Source: Pedobacter sp. PAMC26386
GTDB taxonomy: Bacteria; Bacteroidota; Bacteroidia; Sphingobacteriales; Sphingobacteriaceae
Direction of reading: 5' to 3'
Length of the DNA: 64,000 nt
NCBI GenBank assembly: GCA_014302835.1
Contig: CP060294.1
Span: 2,815,067 to 2,879,066 of the forward strand
Shown: positions 17,649 to 26,484 of the stretch, one piece after another
Position numbering within the stretch: the stretch's first letter is position 1
How the letters are laid out: every line of letters begins with the position of its first letter
The notes under the pieces: model-generated
Seen by the model: only the letters and a program-made list of their open reading frames with translations
Told to the model about the DNA's origin: nothing
Databases searched by the model: none
Translations under genes and position numbers: made by a program

Positions 17649-18389
17649 TTATTTGCTCATTAATAGCGTAGCCTTGATCTCAGGCTTAGCAGATGGCACA
17701 GTAACAGCGATCGTCTTATCTTCCAGATAAATGAGATATACAGAGGCTTTTTCCACAGGTAAAACAAGTGGAAAAGTAAACAGTATAACCTGATCATTTG
17801 AATCCTTTATATGCAGTGTAAATTCTTTTATAGGTTTCAAAAACTGGTCTTTTCCTATCAGGAGAATTTTAAATCCAGAAAATGAACCTGAAACCTTAAG
17901 AATTTCGCCAACCTTTATTTCTTCTGAACCAGAGCCCTTATAAGTAGTAGTGGTTATATAAACGTTGACCTTGTCTGGTAATAATTTAGAAAAATTCGCC
18001 AGGCTGATTTTTATTGAACCAGCTGCCGAGAATGTCTCTTTATCAAAACCATTAAGAGAATCATCAAAGACCTGGAAATTAAGCTGATTGTTCGGTCTGA
18101 GCATAAAATACTCATGCTTCTGAAAAGGAACTATTTTCAATAAAGTATCTAATAATAGTGTGTTTTTATCATAAAACCGAAATCTGTTATTTCCTTCTGG
18201 CAGACTAATATATTCACCCGTTACAAGTAGCTTATTGTTTGCTCCTTCCACAACAGTTATTTTTTTTGAAGTAAAATCACTGATGGATAAACTTCCAAAT
18301 GCAGGGTCTTTCACTAAATCACCTTTCGTGCATGATGAAACCCCAAGCATGGCGAGCATGGATAAAATGAAGTAAAAAGTTATTCTCAT
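17649..18389 (-). CDS. Uncharacterised lipoprotein preceding the MBG surface protein
   Basis: The 246-residue protein has a lipoprotein signal with VSSC at about residue 20. It seems built of two beta-rich halves, one around residues 30-125 and one around 125-240. The segment KISLANFSKLLPDKVNVYI faintly recalls DUF4397 modules, but I do not assign a family. It lies 38 bases upstream of the MBG surface protein and is almost certainly co-transcribed with it and PorP/SprF. A periplasmic or surface lipoprotein helping display or anchoring is an inference from this position. Its start lies only 72 bases from the preceding gene, with a terminator-like hairpin between. Confidence 0.75.
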   Translation of the reverse strand: MRITFYFILSMLAMLGVSSCTKGDLVKDPAFGSLSISDFTSKKITVVEGANNKLLVTGEYISLPEGNNRFRFYDKNTLLLDTLLKIVPFQKHEYFMLRPNNQLNFQVFDDSLNGFDKETFSAAGSIKISLANFSKLLPDKVNVYITTTTYKGSGSEEIKVGEILKVSGSFSGFKILLIGKDQFLKPIKEFTLHIKDSNDQVILFTFPLVLPVEKASVYLIYLEDKTIAVTVPSAKPEIKATLLMSK

Positions 18390-18401
18390 AGCGTATGAAT
18401 A

Positions 18402-18444
18402 ATGAAAAAGCAGTCCCCAAAATCAAGGGATACTGCTTTTTCAT
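18402..18444 (-). terminator. Terminator-like hairpin between beta-helix gene and lipoprotein-adhesin operon
   Basis: ATGAAAAAGCAGT (18402-18414) pairs perfectly with ACTGCTTTTTCAT (18432-18444). On the minus strand the second arm supplies the T-run. It follows the beta-helix gene stop by 17 bases. I see no separate promoter before the next gene at 18389, so it may be a partial terminator that sets the expression ratio. Confidence 0.75.
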
Positions 18445-18461
18445 AGAAATATTTAAAAAAA

Positions 18462-19868
18462 TTAGTCTTGAGAAGTCTGAGGTGTGAATTTCACCCAACC
18501 AGAAGTCCATTGGCTAAGGTTTGAAGCAAGAACAGCACCTTGAGTAGTGGTTGTGTTTCTTGGTAACAGGTTATTGAAAGTATAAGTACCAGCAACATCT
18601 GTTGTATAGAAAGGACTTAAATTTTTACTTCCTCTGATACCTAATCCAATAAACGCATCAGCATCAGCAGATACTAAAGTAGAGTTTGTGCTTCCTGTTA
18701 AAGAAACAGCTGTTGCAGGACTGAATACTGTAGTATAAGAATGTACAATGTTATTATTGAAACCGCCTGCAGTTGCAGTTGTTACAGTTTCATTTTGGAA
18801 TTCAGCACCTGTGTTATAACCAGCAATGATTGAGTTGGTGATCGAAAGATCAGTATTTCTTCTCCAGCGGTTACCAGCACGTAATCCTGTATTTACACTT
18901 GAATAACCCAGTAAAGTAAAGTTTGAATAGGTAGGTTTTGTTCTTGGTGAAGCCGATGAACTTGCTCCATCATTATCTGATTCAATTCCATTAGAGTCAG
19001 AAACACCACCACTCATACTGTGTGTTGACTGTGGATCTTTTAAACTAATTGCATAATTGATCGTCCCTGAATAACCGAAATCTGTATCAAAATCATCATC
19101 ATCGTTACCCAGAGCTAATAAATAACTTGCATTAACTGTACCACCAAAGAATTCAAAGGCATCATCAGCACCAAAAGAAACCTGTACGTGATCGATAGTT
19201 GTACCTGATCCAACTCCACCCATAGTTAAACCATTGATTTCGTTATTTGGTGCTAAAAGGTAACCTGCGTATTCAATACGTACATACTGAAATTTACCTG
19301 AATTATCAGCAGGAACAGTACCACCGTAAGTAAGATCAACCCCTAATGGAGAATTATCTTCAGCAAAACCTGGCAAACCTTCAATAACTGTAGTGGATGG
19401 TTTGTTTGTTGTTGAATTTCCTAATATAATTACACCACCAAAGTCGCCAGCAACACGTGAACCAGATGCTTTTGGAGAAGTAAAAATAATTGGTTTTGAT
19501 GGAGTACCTACTGCATCAATTGAAGAACCTCTTGTGATTACCAATACTCCTGCGATTGAATTAATCACTGAGGTAGCAGGGTCAACTTTGTAGTTTACTT
19601 TTTCTCCTGTAGTGATAACCGTACCTGGCTTAATAGTTAGTTTTGCTCCGCCAGTCACATAAACTACACCATTTAATTTGTAAACTTTTCCAGGACTCAA
19701 TGTTCTGTTCGCAGAAATTTTTCCAGTAATTACGGAATCAGCTCCTGTAAAAGGCCCGCCAGCCCCATTTGAACGATCAAAATTTCCGTCTGTTCCTTTT
19801 TTACAGCCTGCGACTGCGAATACGGCAATTGCTACAATTGCAAACGCTTGTTTTGTGAATTTTTTCAT
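18462..19868 (-). CDS. Beta-helix-like surface lipoprotein, paralogue A
   Basis: The 468-residue protein has a lipoprotein signal (AVAGC, Cys22) followed by a glycine- and asparagine-rich body. The body has repeated short beta-strands suggesting a right-handed parallel beta-helix. Family landmarks are the LSPGKVYKLNG opening, GDFGGVIILGN, FEFFGGTVNASY and the acidic DDDDFDTDFG segment. It lacks a type IX sorting domain, so lipid anchoring is the probable attachment. It is a close tandem paralogue of the gene at 20098-21498, with many identical blocks by eye, and both lie downstream of an STN-type TonB receptor. A surface ligand-binding partner of that receptor is the favoured reading. The ligand is unknown; the acidic patch could bind metal or a cationic ligand. 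Confidence 0.8.
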   Translation of the reverse strand: MKKFTKQAFAIVAIAVFAVAGCKKGTDGNFDRSNGAGGPFTGADSVITGKISANRTLSPGKVYKLNGVVYVTGGAKLTIKPGTVITTGEKVNYKVDPATSVINSIAGVLVITRGSSIDAVGTPSKPIIFTSPKASGSRVAGDFGGVIILGNSTTNKPSTTVIEGLPGFAEDNSPLGVDLTYGGTVPADNSGKFQYVRIEYAGYLLAPNNEINGLTMGGVGSGTTIDHVQVSFGADDAFEFFGGTVNASYLLALGNDDDDFDTDFGYSGTINYAISLKDPQSTHSMSGGVSDSNGIESDNDGASSSASPRTKPTYSNFTLLGYSSVNTGLRAGNRWRRNTDLSITNSIIAGYNTGAEFQNETVTTATAGGFNNNIVHSYTTVFSPATAVSLTGSTNSTLVSADADAFIGLGIRGSKNLSPFYTTDVAGTYTFNNLLPRNTTTTQGAVLASNLSQWTSGWVKFTPQTSQD

Positions 19869-19998
19869 TGTTTTCTTTAAAATGGTTTATGGTTTTTTAT
19901 TATATAATAAAGTTAGTATTCCCTTGTTTTCATAAACACTATTCCATGTTAAGTTTTCATTAATAATTGATTGATTAAAAGATAATTATAATTTTTAT

Positions 19999-20028
19999 AT
20001 AAATATTTTATTCATATAAAATATTTAT
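19999..20028. repeat. Perfect AT-only inverted repeat between the two paralogues
   Basis: ATAAATATTTTAT (19999-20011) and ATAAAATATTTAT (20016-20028) are perfect 13-bp arms around a 4-nt loop. It lies in the 229-bp gap between the duplicated genes. It could stabilise or end the upstream mRNA or be a binding site; low complexity makes chance formation more likely than usual. A near-match -7 box, TAACTTTA on the minus strand at 19915-19908, precedes paralogue A. Confidence 0.5.
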
Positions 20029-20097
20029 CATTGAGCGTAGGACAAAACAGCTTTAAGATTTAAGGGTATTAGGCTTCTTACATATAAATTTTCAAAG

Positions 20098-21498
20098 TTA
20101 ATCCTGAGACGTCTGAGGGTGAAGTTTCACCCAACCTGAATTCCATTGACTAAAATTTGAAGTAAGAACGGCACCGTTAATAACAGATATATCTCTTGGT
20201 AACAGGTTATTGAAGTTATAATTACCAGCACCATCAGTTGTATAGAAAGGGCTTAAATTTCTAGCTCCCCTAAAACCTAATCCAATAAAAGCATCTGCAT
20301 TAGTAGCTACTAAAGTAGAATTTGTACTTCCTGTTAACGAAACAGCTGTAGCTGGACTGAATACAATAGAATAAGAATGTACAGTGTTATTATTGAAACC
20401 ACCCGCAGTTGCAATAATTTCAGTTCCGCTTTGGAATTCAGCACCTGTGTTATAACCAGCAATGATTGAATTAGTGAACGAAAGATCAGTATTTCTTCTC
20501 CAGCGGTTACCAGCGCGTAACTCAGTACTTGCACTTGAATAACCTAGTAAAGTGAAATTTGATAAATTAGGTTTTGTTTTAGGAGATGCAATCGTTCCAG
20601 GACCGTCATTATCTGATTCAATACCATTAGAATCAGAGACACCACCACTCATACTGTGTGTTGACTGAGGATCTTTTAAACCAATAGCAAACTGAATATT
20701 CCCGTTATATCCGTTTGTAAAGTCAAAATCATCATCATAGGCACTCAATGCAATTAAATAGCTTGCATTAACAGTCCCTCCATAAAATGCAAACGCATCA
20801 GTAGCACTGAATGAAACCTGGATATGATCAATTTCTGTTCCTGAACCTACTCCAGCTAACGTAAGTCCATTTACCCCAGTATCCCCAAATATTCTATAGC
20901 CAGGATACTCGATACGTAAATACTTAAGTTTCCCCGAGTTATCAGCCGAAATTCTCCCTCCAAAAGAGAGATCAACACCTAATGAATTTCCGTTTTCATC
21001 AAACCCGGGCAAACCATCAAGACTTGAATAAGAAGGCTTATTTGTAATTGAATTCCCTAATATAATCAAGCCACCAAAATCACCGGCAATACGTGATCCG
21101 CTTGGCTTTGATGTAGTAAATATGATTGGCTGTGACGGAGTTCCAACGGCATCAATAGAAGAACCTTTTGTGATTACTAATACACTAGTAATAGCAGTCA
21201 GTACAGAACTGGCAGGATCAATCTTGTAATTTACCTTTTCTCCCTGAGTAATTATTGTACCCGGTTGAATAGTCAGTTTTGCTCCACCAGTTACAAAAAC
21301 TACTCCATTTAATTTGTAAATTTTTCCAGGGCTCAATGTTCTGCTTACTGAAATTTTCCCGGTAATTACGGAATCAGCTCCTATAAAAGGCCCTCCAGCC
21401 CCATTTGAACGATCAAATTTTCCCTCATTCCCTTTTTCACAGCCTGCTAATGCGACAATTGCTACAATTACAAGCGCTTGTTTTGTGAATTTTTTCAT
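20098..21498 (-). CDS. Beta-helix-like surface lipoprotein, paralogue B
   Basis: The 466-residue protein has a lipoprotein signal (ALAGC, Cys20) and the same beta-strand-rich body as its downstream paralogue. It carries GDFGGLIILGN, FAFYGGTVNASY and DDDFDFTNG in place of the longer acidic run of paralogue A. It begins 12 bases after the STN-type TonB receptor, so the two are surely co-transcribed. This tight coupling is the best evidence that the lipoprotein works with the receptor, as SusD does with SusC, although the folds differ. The altered acidic segment between paralogues suggests changed ligand preference. The function is not established. Confidence 0.8.
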   Translation of the reverse strand: MKKFTKQALVIVAIVALAGCEKGNEGKFDRSNGAGGPFIGADSVITGKISVSRTLSPGKIYKLNGVVFVTGGAKLTIQPGTIITQGEKVNYKIDPASSVLTAITSVLVITKGSSIDAVGTPSQPIIFTTSKPSGSRIAGDFGGLIILGNSITNKPSYSSLDGLPGFDENGNSLGVDLSFGGRISADNSGKLKYLRIEYPGYRIFGDTGVNGLTLAGVGSGTEIDHIQVSFSATDAFAFYGGTVNASYLIALSAYDDDFDFTNGYNGNIQFAIGLKDPQSTHSMSGGVSDSNGIESDNDGPGTIASPKTKPNLSNFTLLGYSSASTELRAGNRWRRNTDLSFTNSIIAGYNTGAEFQSGTEIIATAGGFNNNTVHSYSIVFSPATAVSLTGSTNSTLVATNADAFIGLGFRGARNLSPFYTTDGAGNYNFNNLLPRDISVINGAVLTSNFSQWNSGWVKLHPQTSQD

Positions 21499-21510
21499 TG
21501 TTCTTTTTTT

Positions 21511-24500
21511 TTAAAACTTATAGGTAAATGCCATACTTATATTAGCCCCAGATTTCACCTGATAAGTGATTTTATCACCATCACTTTCTTTATATTTATC
21601 TGTTTGCCCTTCCTTTAATTTATATGGCATATCGCCACCATCTCTTTCATACCCATTGACATTTTTATAAAAACTGGTTTTAGCATTTAGAAGGTTTGAA
21701 ATATTTAACTTCAGCTCACCTTTTTGTTTAAAAAGGCGGGTGAATACTTGAAAATCAACCAGATCTCGTCCCATTTCATATTCAATTTGAAAAGGCTCGT
21801 TATGGATAGTATTTGTTCTGTATCCTGATTTATTATAAACCACATTTACTCCGTACTTATCATGGGTATAAGACATCCCAACATTGACAATCCACGGCGA
21901 CTGGCCATATAGCGCTCTTTTAGAATTAGTCTCCTTAACTTCCTTATTATCTTTTCCCCCATAACTTAATGCAACTACATTTGATTTAATAATAGTTCCG
22001 TTTCCAAAGACAGAAAGATTCCGCAGCCATTGTTTATCAGCAATGAAGCCCATTGATTTTCTAACTTCCATTTCCAACCCGTAATTAACTGCAGATTTTT
22101 GATTTTGAAATGCATATTGATCCACTGCCATGTCCTGAATAAATACCAATTCAATTGGCTTATCAAATTTCTTATAGAATCCTGATACGGAAATAAGCTC
22201 GCCTGGAGAAGGATACCATTCGAACCTTAAATCTGTATTATTAATCCTAGTACTTTTCACATCAGAACCTCTGATTCTGGCATCCAGAATTGGATCGTAG
22301 AGGTTAAAAACAGAAGTTTCTCTGAAATCAGGTCTTACGACAGTTGTCGCATAGGATGCTCTGACATTGATATTATCTGTTATACTATAAGTTAAATTGA
22401 CCGAAGGAAGAAATTTCTTATTATCATCAGTATTCGTTTCTGCTTCCTTTGTTTTCAATTGTGTATTAGAAAGCTTATAATCATCAAACCTAACTCCATA
22501 TACCAATCTTATTTTTTTTAAAAGATGCTGATCCAACATTACATAAGCACTTTGAGAAGTCGCCTTACCTGCAAATTGTCCACCCTGATCATCACGAATA
22601 CTATAAAATACTTGCCCTGGGTCACTACCGATCTTATCGGGTGTAAGACTATATTCATAAGGGGCAACAAATAGTTCAGAGCTGAATGTATTATAAATCT
22701 CAGCTGTATAATTGGAAAGATTTCTTTTCTTATTAAACCCACTATAACCAATTTTAACTAATGTCTTATCTTCTATAAAATCAAAGGATTTACTTAAATT
22801 AAGTCCCCAGTTATAATCCTTTTCTCTAGTATCAGTATAGAGACGAAAATCAGGATCTCCTTCATTAATAGTAGGACTAGCCACCAGATACCGCTGAAAA
22901 TAAGGTATCCCATTTACCGAACCAGAACCAAATGCTGTAAATTTGCGTCTGTCATTTATGGTTTGAATTACATTTGTATAGGAACCATTCCAGGTTAGTT
23001 TTATACCCGTCTCTCCCAAAGTGTGCTCACCTTCCAGTTTATGCTGTAAAACGGTAGTGTTCTTTGGGTCCTGAATATTGAACTGTCTTCTGCGATCGGG
23101 CGCTGTATTCTTATCATCATTAGGATCTCTACCCTGTGAAGTAATAAAATCATTATTATAGACATGAGAATACATGTTTCTAAATCCAAGTTTAAATCCT
23201 TTACCCTGAATGCCCAAATTCAATAGTACGCTTGATGTAGAGTTATATTTATAAATTTTCCCATTCTGACGAATGTTCACACTATCAATTACTACCGGTG
23301 TATAGCCAGCTCTTGTACTTATAAAGTCATTAATTTCCTGACTATTACGCAATGTCGCTCCACCCACAAATCCAAAACTCACACCATTTTTCAGTGGATA
23401 AACCCGGCCAAAAGAGAAGCGATAATTGTGATTTGGCTCAAAGCCATACCGGTATCGTCTGAAACCTTCCGCATTAAAAGCTTTACTTTGTGCGATGATA
23501 TAATCAGGAGGTATCCCATTAAGGCTCCAGCTTTTTAAATTAAGAGGTAATTTGTGGGTATTATCCATAAAACCAAAAAACTCAGCCCCACCTCTTTTTC
23601 CTACCTGCAAAAAATCCTGACCAATTGTACTTGTATTATACCCTGTACCAATCTGAAACTGCATAAAATTCTGCACTGGAATATCTAAAGTATTAACGAT
23701 GACCTGTCCACCAGCAAATTCGGAAGACAAATCTGGTGTAGCTGTTTTATTCACTATGATATTACTCACCATCTCAGCCGGAATTGCATCAAAGGAGAAA
23801 TTACGGCGGTTCATATCCGTACTTGGCTGTGTAACTCCGTCAATTTGTGCCTGGTTATATCGTTCGCTCAATCCACGTACTACAACATAACGGTTATCTA
23901 CAACGTTCAAACCACTTACACGCTTGAGTATAGCTCCTACATTATTATCTGGTGTGCGGGCAATTTGTGCTGCTGAAATACCATCGGTAATTCCGGCAGC
24001 AGTTTTCTGTATTGCATACAATCCTGCTGTTGAAGCTTTCTGATAGCCTGATGTCACCACAACCTCTTTTAGTGCATTTGCAGAGGGTTGCATAGAAATG
24101 TCCAGCTTGGTCACAACACCTGCCTTGATCTGAACACCAGTAATTTTCTGTGTCTGATAAGAAATATAACTGATTTCAAAAGTATAATTTCCCGGGGGAA
24201 GTGACATTGTATAAGTACCATCAATCGAACTCTGTATTCCCGATCCCAATTCGATTACCCGGATACTTGCGCTTGGAAAGGTTTCTCCTTTTTCATCGCT
24301 GACTGTGCCGGTTATTTTTCCCGGCTCTGGCTTTTTTACAGGCTGCTTTACCGTTAAACGAACAGAAATATTGGAGTTTAACATGGAAAAATCAAGATTA
24401 GTTTTCTTTTCCAGATCTTCCAGTACAAGTTTTAAGGGTAAATGATCGTAACTGATATTCTGAAGCTGAACACCTGCCATTTGCGCAGGATCGAAGACAA

Positions 24501-24702
24501 AAGTAAAGGAAGATTGTTTATCTAACTCTTTTAATAAGCTCAGCGCAGTACATTTTTTATAGCTCACAGTAATGGTTCCACTCTGCCCCTGAGCATTGGA
24601 AATACTATAAAATGAAAAGAAAATAACAAGAAAACTTAAAAGGAATAAGGATTGAAAAGGGTATACTGTATATTTTTTTTTGGACAGTAAATATATAATC
24701 AT
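21511..24702 (-). CDS. TonB-dependent receptor with STN signalling domain
   Basis: The 1063-residue protein has a signal/anchor region at 15-40 and an STN domain at about 40-115 (YKKCTALSLLKELDKQSSF onward). Then come a CarboxypepD_reg-like domain at about 127-210, a plug at about 225-340 with VVRGLSERYNQAQIDGV, and a long beta-barrel. STN domains in FecA-type transducers contact a FecR anti-sigma factor. The upstream sigma and FecR genes fit this signalling role exactly. The plug lacks SusC landmarks and no SusD follows, so it is not a SusC protein. It is followed at 12 bases by a beta-helix lipoprotein. The substrate is unknown; carbohydrate-, peptide- or metal-complex-like ligands remain possible. 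Confidence 0.9.
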   Translation of the reverse strand: MIIYLLSKKKYTVYPFQSLFLLSFLVIFFSFYSISNAQGQSGTITVSYKKCTALSLLKELDKQSSFTFVFDPAQMAGVQLQNISYDHLPLKLVLEDLEKKTNLDFSMLNSNISVRLTVKQPVKKPEPGKITGTVSDEKGETFPSASIRVIELGSGIQSSIDGTYTMSLPPGNYTFEISYISYQTQKITGVQIKAGVVTKLDISMQPSANALKEVVVTSGYQKASTAGLYAIQKTAAGITDGISAAQIARTPDNNVGAILKRVSGLNVVDNRYVVVRGLSERYNQAQIDGVTQPSTDMNRRNFSFDAIPAEMVSNIIVNKTATPDLSSEFAGGQVIVNTLDIPVQNFMQFQIGTGYNTSTIGQDFLQVGKRGGAEFFGFMDNTHKLPLNLKSWSLNGIPPDYIIAQSKAFNAEGFRRYRYGFEPNHNYRFSFGRVYPLKNGVSFGFVGGATLRNSQEINDFISTRAGYTPVVIDSVNIRQNGKIYKYNSTSSVLLNLGIQGKGFKLGFRNMYSHVYNNDFITSQGRDPNDDKNTAPDRRRQFNIQDPKNTTVLQHKLEGEHTLGETGIKLTWNGSYTNVIQTINDRRKFTAFGSGSVNGIPYFQRYLVASPTINEGDPDFRLYTDTREKDYNWGLNLSKSFDFIEDKTLVKIGYSGFNKKRNLSNYTAEIYNTFSSELFVAPYEYSLTPDKIGSDPGQVFYSIRDDQGGQFAGKATSQSAYVMLDQHLLKKIRLVYGVRFDDYKLSNTQLKTKEAETNTDDNKKFLPSVNLTYSITDNINVRASYATTVVRPDFRETSVFNLYDPILDARIRGSDVKSTRINNTDLRFEWYPSPGELISVSGFYKKFDKPIELVFIQDMAVDQYAFQNQKSAVNYGLEMEVRKSMGFIADKQWLRNLSVFGNGTIIKSNVVALSYGGKDNKEVKETNSKRALYGQSPWIVNVGMSYTHDKYGVNVVYNKSGYRTNTIHNEPFQIEYEMGRDLVDFQVFTRLFKQKGELKLNISNLLNAKTSFYKNVNGYERDGGDMPYKLKEGQTDKYKESDGDKITYQVKSGANISMAFTYKF

Positions 24703-24775
24703 ACTTTTGGAATGGTTTATTGCGCCTGTGAATCGTGATTTATCATTGTTTTTTAACCGGCTTGACCGGCAAATT

Positions 24776-24814
24776 AGGAGAAGTACTGCCGCCAGCGGTA
24801 CTTCTCCTTTTTTT
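24776..24814 (+). terminator. Strong hairpin with T-run between fecR-like gene and receptor
   Basis: AGGAGAAGTAC (24776-24786) pairs perfectly with GTACTTCTCCT (24798-24808), and seven Ts follow on the plus strand. Both flanking genes run on the minus strand, where the stem is followed by TAATTTG, a weak U-tract. It may still attenuate transcription from fecR into the receptor gene. Smaller repeats (GGTAC/GTACC at 24815-24827, CCGGC copies at 24758-24770) adjoin it. Confidence 0.55.
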
Positions 24815-24842
24815 GGTACCTCGTACCGGGTTTATTAAGCGC

Positions 24843-25766
24843 TCAATTCATAATAACATACCCTTCCGGGATTTTTTTAAACTTTAAATGGTGAGTAAAT
24901 AAAAGTGTATGAATGACATCTTTAACAGGTTCATTCCTAAATTTGCCGCTAATCGCAAAGCCTTTCAGCTCTTCTTTATTGAACTGTAGTTTGATATCAT
25001 AATAAGAAGCGACACGGGCTAAGGCTTCTGTTAAACTGGTATTATCAAATTCCAGTGATCCATCTTCTGCATAAGGATTGATTTCTCCATCGGCATCAAA
25101 TACTCTTTTAGTCCCAACATCACCAACCCGCGTATATTGCTGGCCTGGAGTTAATCTTAATGGAGAAAAATCTTTTTCTTTGCTTCCTATTTCAACCTTA
25201 CCAGTATACAAGCGCACTTTTTCAAGCTGATAGGCTTTGTAATTCTCTACGGTGAAAGAAGTCCCTAAAGCTGTGGTTGATAACTTGGCAGAATAAACAG
25301 TGAAAGGCCTGGTCTTGTCTTTAGCAATCTCAAAAAAACCTTTTCCTTTAATCAGAAATACTTTACGGTTGTTTGAGGCGAATGATGCTGGATATTTAAA
25401 TACGGAACCAGAATTGAGCGTAACTATGGAGTGATCTGTCAGGGTAATAATTTTAATCGACCCTACAGGAACGCTTACCGTAGTAAATAAAGACTGCTGT
25501 TTTAAGTTTTCTGTTCTTCGGTATGCTAAATATCCTATTGCAGAAACAAATAGTAGGGAAGCTGCTACAGCTAGTTTGATTAAAGCCCTGAATAATGGTC
25601 GTATTTTAGTTTTTGGAACAGCTACTTCAACCACTGGCATGATATCCAGATAGTCAGCATCAAATTCTCCATTTTCTACCAACAGAAAAAACTCATCCAG
25701 CTCTGCTGCATTCAATTCCTTTTCAAGAAACCTACGGTATAGATTCTTTTTCTCGCTCGACTTCAT
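24843..25766 (-). CDS. FecR-family anti-sigma factor
   Basis: The 307-residue protein has a short cytoplasmic N-terminus and one membrane segment at about 62-82. The periplasmic FecR domain at about 95-200 includes VPVGSIKIITLTDHSIVTLNSGS and LIKGKGFFEIAKD. A C-terminal DUF4974 region at about 235-305 is STN-like. It would hold the adjacent ECF sigma factor until the STN domain of the TonB receptor signals ligand arrival. It follows the sigma gene by 43 bases and precedes the receptor gene by about 140 bases. Length and order of parts are normal for Bacteroidota FecR proteins. Confidence 0.92.
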   Translation of the reverse strand: MKSSEKKNLYRRFLEKELNAAELDEFFLLVENGEFDADYLDIMPVVEVAVPKTKIRPLFRALIKLAVAASLLFVSAIGYLAYRRTENLKQQSLFTTVSVPVGSIKIITLTDHSIVTLNSGSVFKYPASFASNNRKVFLIKGKGFFEIAKDKTRPFTVYSAKLSTTALGTSFTVENYKAYQLEKVRLYTGKVEIGSKEKDFSPLRLTPGQQYTRVGDVGTKRVFDADGEINPYAEDGSLEFDNTSLTEALARVASYYDIKLQFNKEELKGFAISGKFRNEPVKDVIHTLLFTHHLKFKKIPEGYVIMN

Positions 25767-25809
25767 ACTACTATATACTATCGGGCGAGATGTTTAGGGG
25801 GGATGATAA

Positions 25810-26406
25810 TTAAAAATAATTATCCAGAGAAAAAAGCAGCGGTAAAAAGAAATAAATATAATCAGCTGCATCGGCCAGTTTGCTCAGATCTCTCTTCGCT
25901 AAACTCATATGTTCTTTTATAGTTTCTTTACTTACCGAAAGCAGATTAGCCGCCTCAGCATAAGTAAACCCATCTATTTTACACAGTTCAAAAGTCTCTC
26001 TTCTTTTGGAAGGCATTCTTCCCATAATTTTCCGGAGTAAAGCAAGATCCATCGCTGCGGTAATGGCGATATGCTGACTTGCATCTTCCTGAGCAGAAAG
26101 GTATCGTCCCCGAAATACATTTTTCATCTTCTGATCAGTAAGCGTACGCTTTAGCCAGGTGAAGGTTACGTTTTTTGTGATCGTAAAAAGGTAAGGTTTT
26201 ACTTCACGCTCTGGATCCAGATTTTCACGTGCTTCCCAAAAACGTAAAAACACATCACTTGTCAACTCATCAGCGATTTCATCAGAATGCGTATGTTGGA
26301 AACAATAGGACCTGATATCTTTATAATACAGCTTATACATCTGGGTAAAAGCATATTCATCACCATTAATGAAATCTTGAACAATACCTTTTGTTAACAC
26401 TGTCAT
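25810..26406 (-). CDS. ECF (FecI-like) RNA polymerase sigma factor
   Basis: The 198-residue protein has a sigma region 2 at about 20-80 (DEIADELTSDVFLRFWE) and region 4 at about 130-185 (FTYAEAANLLSVSKETIKEHMSLAK). The ATG at 26406 is preferred to a TTG three codons earlier. A hydrophobic C-terminal tail (YIYFFLPLLFSL), common in Bacteroidota FecI-type sigmas, might contact the membrane or the anti-sigma factor. It heads a minus-strand block with a FecR anti-sigma factor and an STN-type TonB receptor, its expected target. Minus-strand TAGATTTG at 26420-26413 resembles a -7 element but would make the message leaderless. Confidence 0.92.
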   Translation of the reverse strand: MTVLTKGIVQDFINGDEYAFTQMYKLYYKDIRSYCFQHTHSDEIADELTSDVFLRFWEARENLDPEREVKPYLFTITKNVTFTWLKRTLTDQKMKNVFRGRYLSAQEDASQHIAITAAMDLALLRKIMGRMPSKRRETFELCKIDGFTYAEAANLLSVSKETIKEHMSLAKRDLSKLADAADYIYFFLPLLFSLDNYF

Positions 26407-26484
26407 ACCGTACAAATCTAAGTTTCAAAATGACGTAGTATATAAACTACAGATTAATAAAATGTTAACTTGAATGAATATATA

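Larger units (their letters stand above)
18462..21498 (-). repeat. Tandem gene duplication of beta-helix lipoproteins
   Basis: Two co-directional genes of 468 and 466 codons align along their whole length. The signal peptide, the central HSMSGGVSDSNGIESDND segment and the C-terminal SGWVK-PQTSQD end are nearly identical. Divergence is concentrated in the region around residues 170-260. Confidence 0.85.

Noticed and set aside
26413..26420. Minus-strand TAGATTTG as promoter of the ECF sigma gene
   Set aside because: No -33 partner, and it would give a leaderless message; kept only as a remark in the sigma entry.
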